Below, one piece after another: positions 61,753 to 64,000 of a stretch of 64,000 bases of DNA. The translations under genes were made by a program, and so were the position numbers. The first letter of the stretch is position 1. Each line of letters begins with the position of its first letter. Source of the stretch: Acidimicrobiales bacterium (GTDB lineage Bacteria > Actinomycetota > Acidimicrobiia > Acidimicrobiales > DATDAH01). Under the pieces are notes generated by a model. The model worked only from the letters and a program-made list of their open reading frames with translations. It made no database searches and had not been told where the DNA came from. The stretch lies in NCBI GenBank assembly GCA_016794585.1, contig JAEUJM010000019.1:1-64000 (forward strand), given 5' to 3'.

Positions 61753-62877
61753 CTACGGGATGGGCAGGGGGATGGACCTCGACGCCGCCACACCGAGGCC
61801 GACCGCGTTGCGGGCCTTCACCTTGAAGGTGTGGGTGACCCCGGGGGCGAGGCGGACATCGAGCGACCGGGCCGTCGCCGGGAGGTTGAACACCCGCCCA
61901 CCCGGCAGGATGCGGACCTTGTAGCCGGTGATCGGGGTGCCGCCGTCGAAGAACGGCGGTCGCCACGTGGCCCGCACCAGGCCGAAGGCCGAGCCTGCGG
62001 CGAGACCCCGGGGCGCGTCCGGGGGGCTGTCGGGGTCGAGGAACCGCTCGAGGAACGGCCCGTAGTAGGCGTCGACCTGGGCGTAGACACCGGGGAAGTC
62101 GGCCAGCGCGCAGCCCTCGCCGAAGCTGGTGACCCCGATCTGGAGCGGCGAGCCGCCGTTGTCGACGACGATGGGCCCGCCGCTGTCGCCCTGGCAGGTG
62201 TCGACCCCGCCGACCTCGAGGTCGCCGGCGCACATCATGTGGGCGACGATGATCGAGCCGCTGTACGCGGCGTTGCAGGCGGAATCGGACACGACCGGCA
62301 CCTGGGCCACGTGCAGGTCCGTCGGGAAGTTCTGGTCGCCGGTCAGGTCGCCCCAGCCGGTGATGGTGGCCAGGGTGTCCGCCGGCCACAGCCCGGACTG
62401 GCTGGGCTGCGCCAGAGCGACCGGGGTCTCGGGCAGCGTCGTGGCCAGCTGGAGGACTGCGATGTCGTTGTCACTGGTGTCAGCGTCGTAGCCGGGGTGC
62501 ATGCGGATCTGGCGCACGTTGGCCCGGTGGCCGATGTCGTCGACCAGGTCGACGATGCCCGTGCGCACCGCCAGGTCGCCGGCCACCTCGCCGTCGACGC
62601 AGTGGGCGGCGGTCAAGACGGTGTCCGGAGAGATCAGGGAGCCGCCGCAGAACTGGGCCTGGAAGGGGTTCGCGACCCCGCGACTGACGAGCGCGACCTG
62701 ATAGGGGAAGTCGGCGGCGTCCTCGACGGGCACGCCCCCCACGATCTCGGGGTCGCCGGCGCCCTCGGGCACCTGGGCCGACGCCGACGGACCCGTGCCG
62801 GCCGCCACGGCGACCAACGCGAGTGCCGCGGCGACGAGGAGCGCCAGGCGGCGCCGGGTGGGTCGGGTGCTGATCAT
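61753..62877 (-). CDS. Secreted trypsin-like serine protease with fibronectin-III-like tail
   Basis: A 374-residue secreted S1 protease. Arg-rich start and hydrophobic core (about 10-30) form a signal peptide with SASAQ cleavage. IVGGVPVEDAADFPYQVAL is the activation site, with LTAAHC, DNDIAVLQL and GDSGGPIV giving the His-Asp-Ser triad. CGGSLI and the paired cysteines match animal trypsins. The last ~90 residues (ARGLAAG- to IPLPIP) resemble a fibronectin type III domain. It is 29 bp downstream of folD, an odd operon partner; AAGGCGGA upstream is its ribosome site. Confidence 0.92.
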   Translation of the reverse strand: MISTRPTRRRLALLVAAALALVAVAAGTGPSASAQVPEGAGDPEIVGGVPVEDAADFPYQVALVSRGVANPFQAQFCGGSLISPDTVLTAAHCVDGEVAGDLAVRTGIVDLVDDIGHRANVRQIRMHPGYDADTSDNDIAVLQLATTLPETPVALAQPSQSGLWPADTLATITGWGDLTGDQNFPTDLHVAQVPVVSDSACNAAYSGSIIVAHMMCAGDLEVGGVDTCQGDSGGPIVVDNGGSPLQIGVTSFGEGCALADFPGVYAQVDAYYGPFLERFLDPDSPPDAPRGLAAGSAFGLVRATWRPPFFDGGTPITGYKVRILPGGRVFNLPATARSLDVRLAPGVTHTFKVKARNAVGLGVAASRSIPLPIP

Positions 62878-62906
62878 GGGTCCGCCTTCGAGTCGTCGGC
62901 GCCGCC

Positions 62907-63773
62907 TCAGCTCTCGGCCGCGGCCCGCCGTTCCGCCGCTTCCACGGTGTTGCGCAACAGCATGGCGCGGGTCATGGGCCCGACGCCACCGATGCGGGGC
63001 GAGAGCCAGCCGGCCACCTCGGCCACCTCGTCGGCCACGTCGGACAGGAGCTTCTTGCCCTCGAAGGAAACCCCGGCGGCAACGACCGCGGCGCCGGGCT
63101 TGACCATGTCGGCCGTGATCATCCCGGGTGATCCCGCCGCGGCGATGAGGATGTCGGCCTGTCGGGTGTACGACCCGATGTCGGCGACGCCGGTGTGGAC
63201 CACGGTCACGGCGGCGTTGGCGTTGGGCCGCTTCAGCGAAAGCAGGTTGGCGAGGGGGCGGCCGATGGTGAGGCCGCGTCCGACGATCACCACGTGGGCG
63301 CCGGCGATGGGCACGTCGTGGTGCTCGAGCAGCACCTGGATGCCGTGGGGGGTGCAAGGCAGCGGCGCATCGACGCCCATGACCAGCAGGCCCAGGTTCA
63401 CCGGGTGCAGGCCGTCGACGTCCTTCGCCGGGTCGACGGTGAGGAGTGCCGACTCGTAGTCGAGGCCGGCCGGGAAGGGGTACTGGGCGAGGTAGGCGTC
63501 GATGAGGGGATCGGCGTTGAACTGGCGGATGACCTCGAGGACGTCGTCCTGGGTGGCCGACGCCGGCAGGTGCTCGTGCACCGAGCCGATGCCGATCTCG
63601 GCGCAGTCCCGGTGCTTCATGGAGACGTAGTTGCTGCTGGGGCCGTCGTCGCCGACGAGGATCGTGCCGAGCCCGGGGGTGACGCCGGCCTCGGCGAGGG
63701 CCTCGACCCGCACCCGCAGCTCGCCCTTGATCTGAGCGGCGAGGGCCTCGCCGTCGAGCGTGATGGCCGTCAT
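62907..63773 (-). CDS. folD: Bifunctional methylenetetrahydrofolate dehydrogenase/cyclohydrolase
   Basis: A 288-residue enzyme interconverting methylene-, methenyl- and formyl-THF. [10 protein letters not shown] carries the cyclohydrolase Tyr/Lys pair, [11 protein letters not shown] is the folate loop, [11 protein letters not shown] and [18 protein letters not shown] are the NADP and substrate signatures. Its start shares one base with the purH stop (TGATG), so the two are coupled; both act on formyl-THF. Confidence 0.97.
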   Translation of the reverse strand: MTAITLDGEALAAQIKGELRVRVEALAEAGVTPGLGTILVGDDGPSSNYVSMKHRDCAEIGIGSVHEHLPASATQDDVLEVIRQFNADPLIDAYLAQYPFPAGLDYESALLTVDPAKDVDGLHPVNLGLLVMGVDAPLPCTPHGIQVLLEHHDVPIAGAHVVIVGRGLTIGRPLANLLSLKRPNANAAVTVVHTGVADIGSYTRQADILIAAAGSPGMITADMVKPGAAVVAAGVSFEGKKLLSDVADEVAEVAGWLSPRIGGVGPMTRAMLLRNTVEAAERRAAAES

Positions 63774-64000
63774 CAGTGGCGGAAGTGGCGTTCGCCGGTG
63801 AAGACCATGGCGAGGCCGTGCTCGTCGGCCGCGGCGATGACCTCGTCGTCGCGGATGGACCCGCCGGGCTGGATGACCGCGGCGGCGCCGGCGTCGATGG
63901 CGCCGTCGAGGCCGTCGGGGAACGGGAAGAAGGCGTCGCTGGCGTAGGCGCCGCCCCGGGCCCGACCGTCGGCCTTCTCGCCGGCGAGTCGGCCGGCGTC
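63773..64000 (-). CDS. purH: AICAR formyltransferase/IMP cyclohydrolase, C-terminal part
   Basis: Only the last 75 residues are inside the window. [33 protein letters not shown] and [14 protein letters not shown] are the unmistakable C-terminus of the AICAR transformylase domain, which uses the formyl-THF that FolD makes. The gene continues beyond 64000. Confidence 0.95.
   Translation of the reverse strand, partial: DAGRLAGEKADGRARGGAYASDAFFPFPDGLDGAIDAGAAAVIQPGGSIRDDEVIAAADEHGLAMVFTGERHFRH

Overview
The window reads as chromosome of a high-G+C actinobacterium, most likely of the class Acidimicrobiia. The base composition, two WhiB proteins, a TatA-type gene next to an ECF sigma/anti-sigma pair, a GTG/TTG-rich start repertoire and many leaderless promoters support this; the exact genus is my inference. 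There is no rRNA, recognisable tRNA or CRISPR array.

Layout. 1-10 kb: an L,D-transpeptidase lipoprotein, a polyphosphate kinase operon whose second gene fuses a Nudix hydrolase to an M48 (STE24-like) membrane protease, a methyltransferase, WhiB, a PhyH dioxygenase, an ECF sigma factor with its zinc anti-sigma, tatA, and a stand-alone formiminotransferase. 10-26 kb: an accessory, conflict-system-like island. It holds an orphan VirD4/TraG-type ATPase, a MerR regulator with a repeat-rich operator, a VIT/vWA protein, a ClpA-like double AAA+ ATPase without the Clp N-domain, a TIR-TPR-beta-helix protein, a tandem TIR-TIR-NB-ARC-TPR (NLR-like) protein, a patatin phospholipase and a TrkA-N/RyR membrane protein. 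26-36 kb: a vWA protein and its likely MoxR/ChlI-type ATPase partner, separated by an esterase, an HTH/nucleotidyltransferase pair (the second gene frameshifted), a GH1 beta-glycosidase, a DUF2510 protein and a GGDEF protein; then a Na+/H+ antiporter. 36-48 kb: a GH2 glycosidase, TetR, sdhAB, a lower-G+C three-gene cassette of unknown function, a membrane pyrophosphatase and DedA. 48-58 kb: lipid-like and uncharacterised proteins, a swivelling phosphohistidine domain protein, an SCP2 protein, a solute-binding lipoprotein, an ECF sigma factor with a rare start codon, an IS30-family element with a frameshifted transposase, a VOC protein and an Fpg/Nei-type glycosylase. 58-64 kb: malate dehydrogenase, aldehyde dehydrogenase, metF, a secreted trypsin-like protease, folD and the 3' end of purH.

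How it fits together. Housekeeping genes (ppk1, sdhAB, mdh, metF, folD, purH, hppA) alternate with accessory blocks. The most promising undescribed system is the 11.6-25.9 kb block. Two TIR proteins are transcribed away from each other from one 336-bp region. On one side lie a MerR-VIT/vWA-AAA+ operon, and on the other a RyR/TrkA-N-patatin operon. The proteins combine candidate NAD-consuming effectors, a lipase effector, a membrane ion- or ligand-gated module, a STAND switch and AAA+ remodelling machinery. A second candidate is the three-gene cassette at 42.2-44.3 kb (TIGR04255-like, HTH, unknown).

A recurring regulatory feature is a TAnnnT-like -10 element 5-9 nt upstream of the start codon of at least fifteen genes, which implies widespread leaderless transcription. 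Perfect or near-perfect hairpins without U-tracts close many transcription units; one 52-bp hairpin occurs twice, with a compensatory base-pair change.
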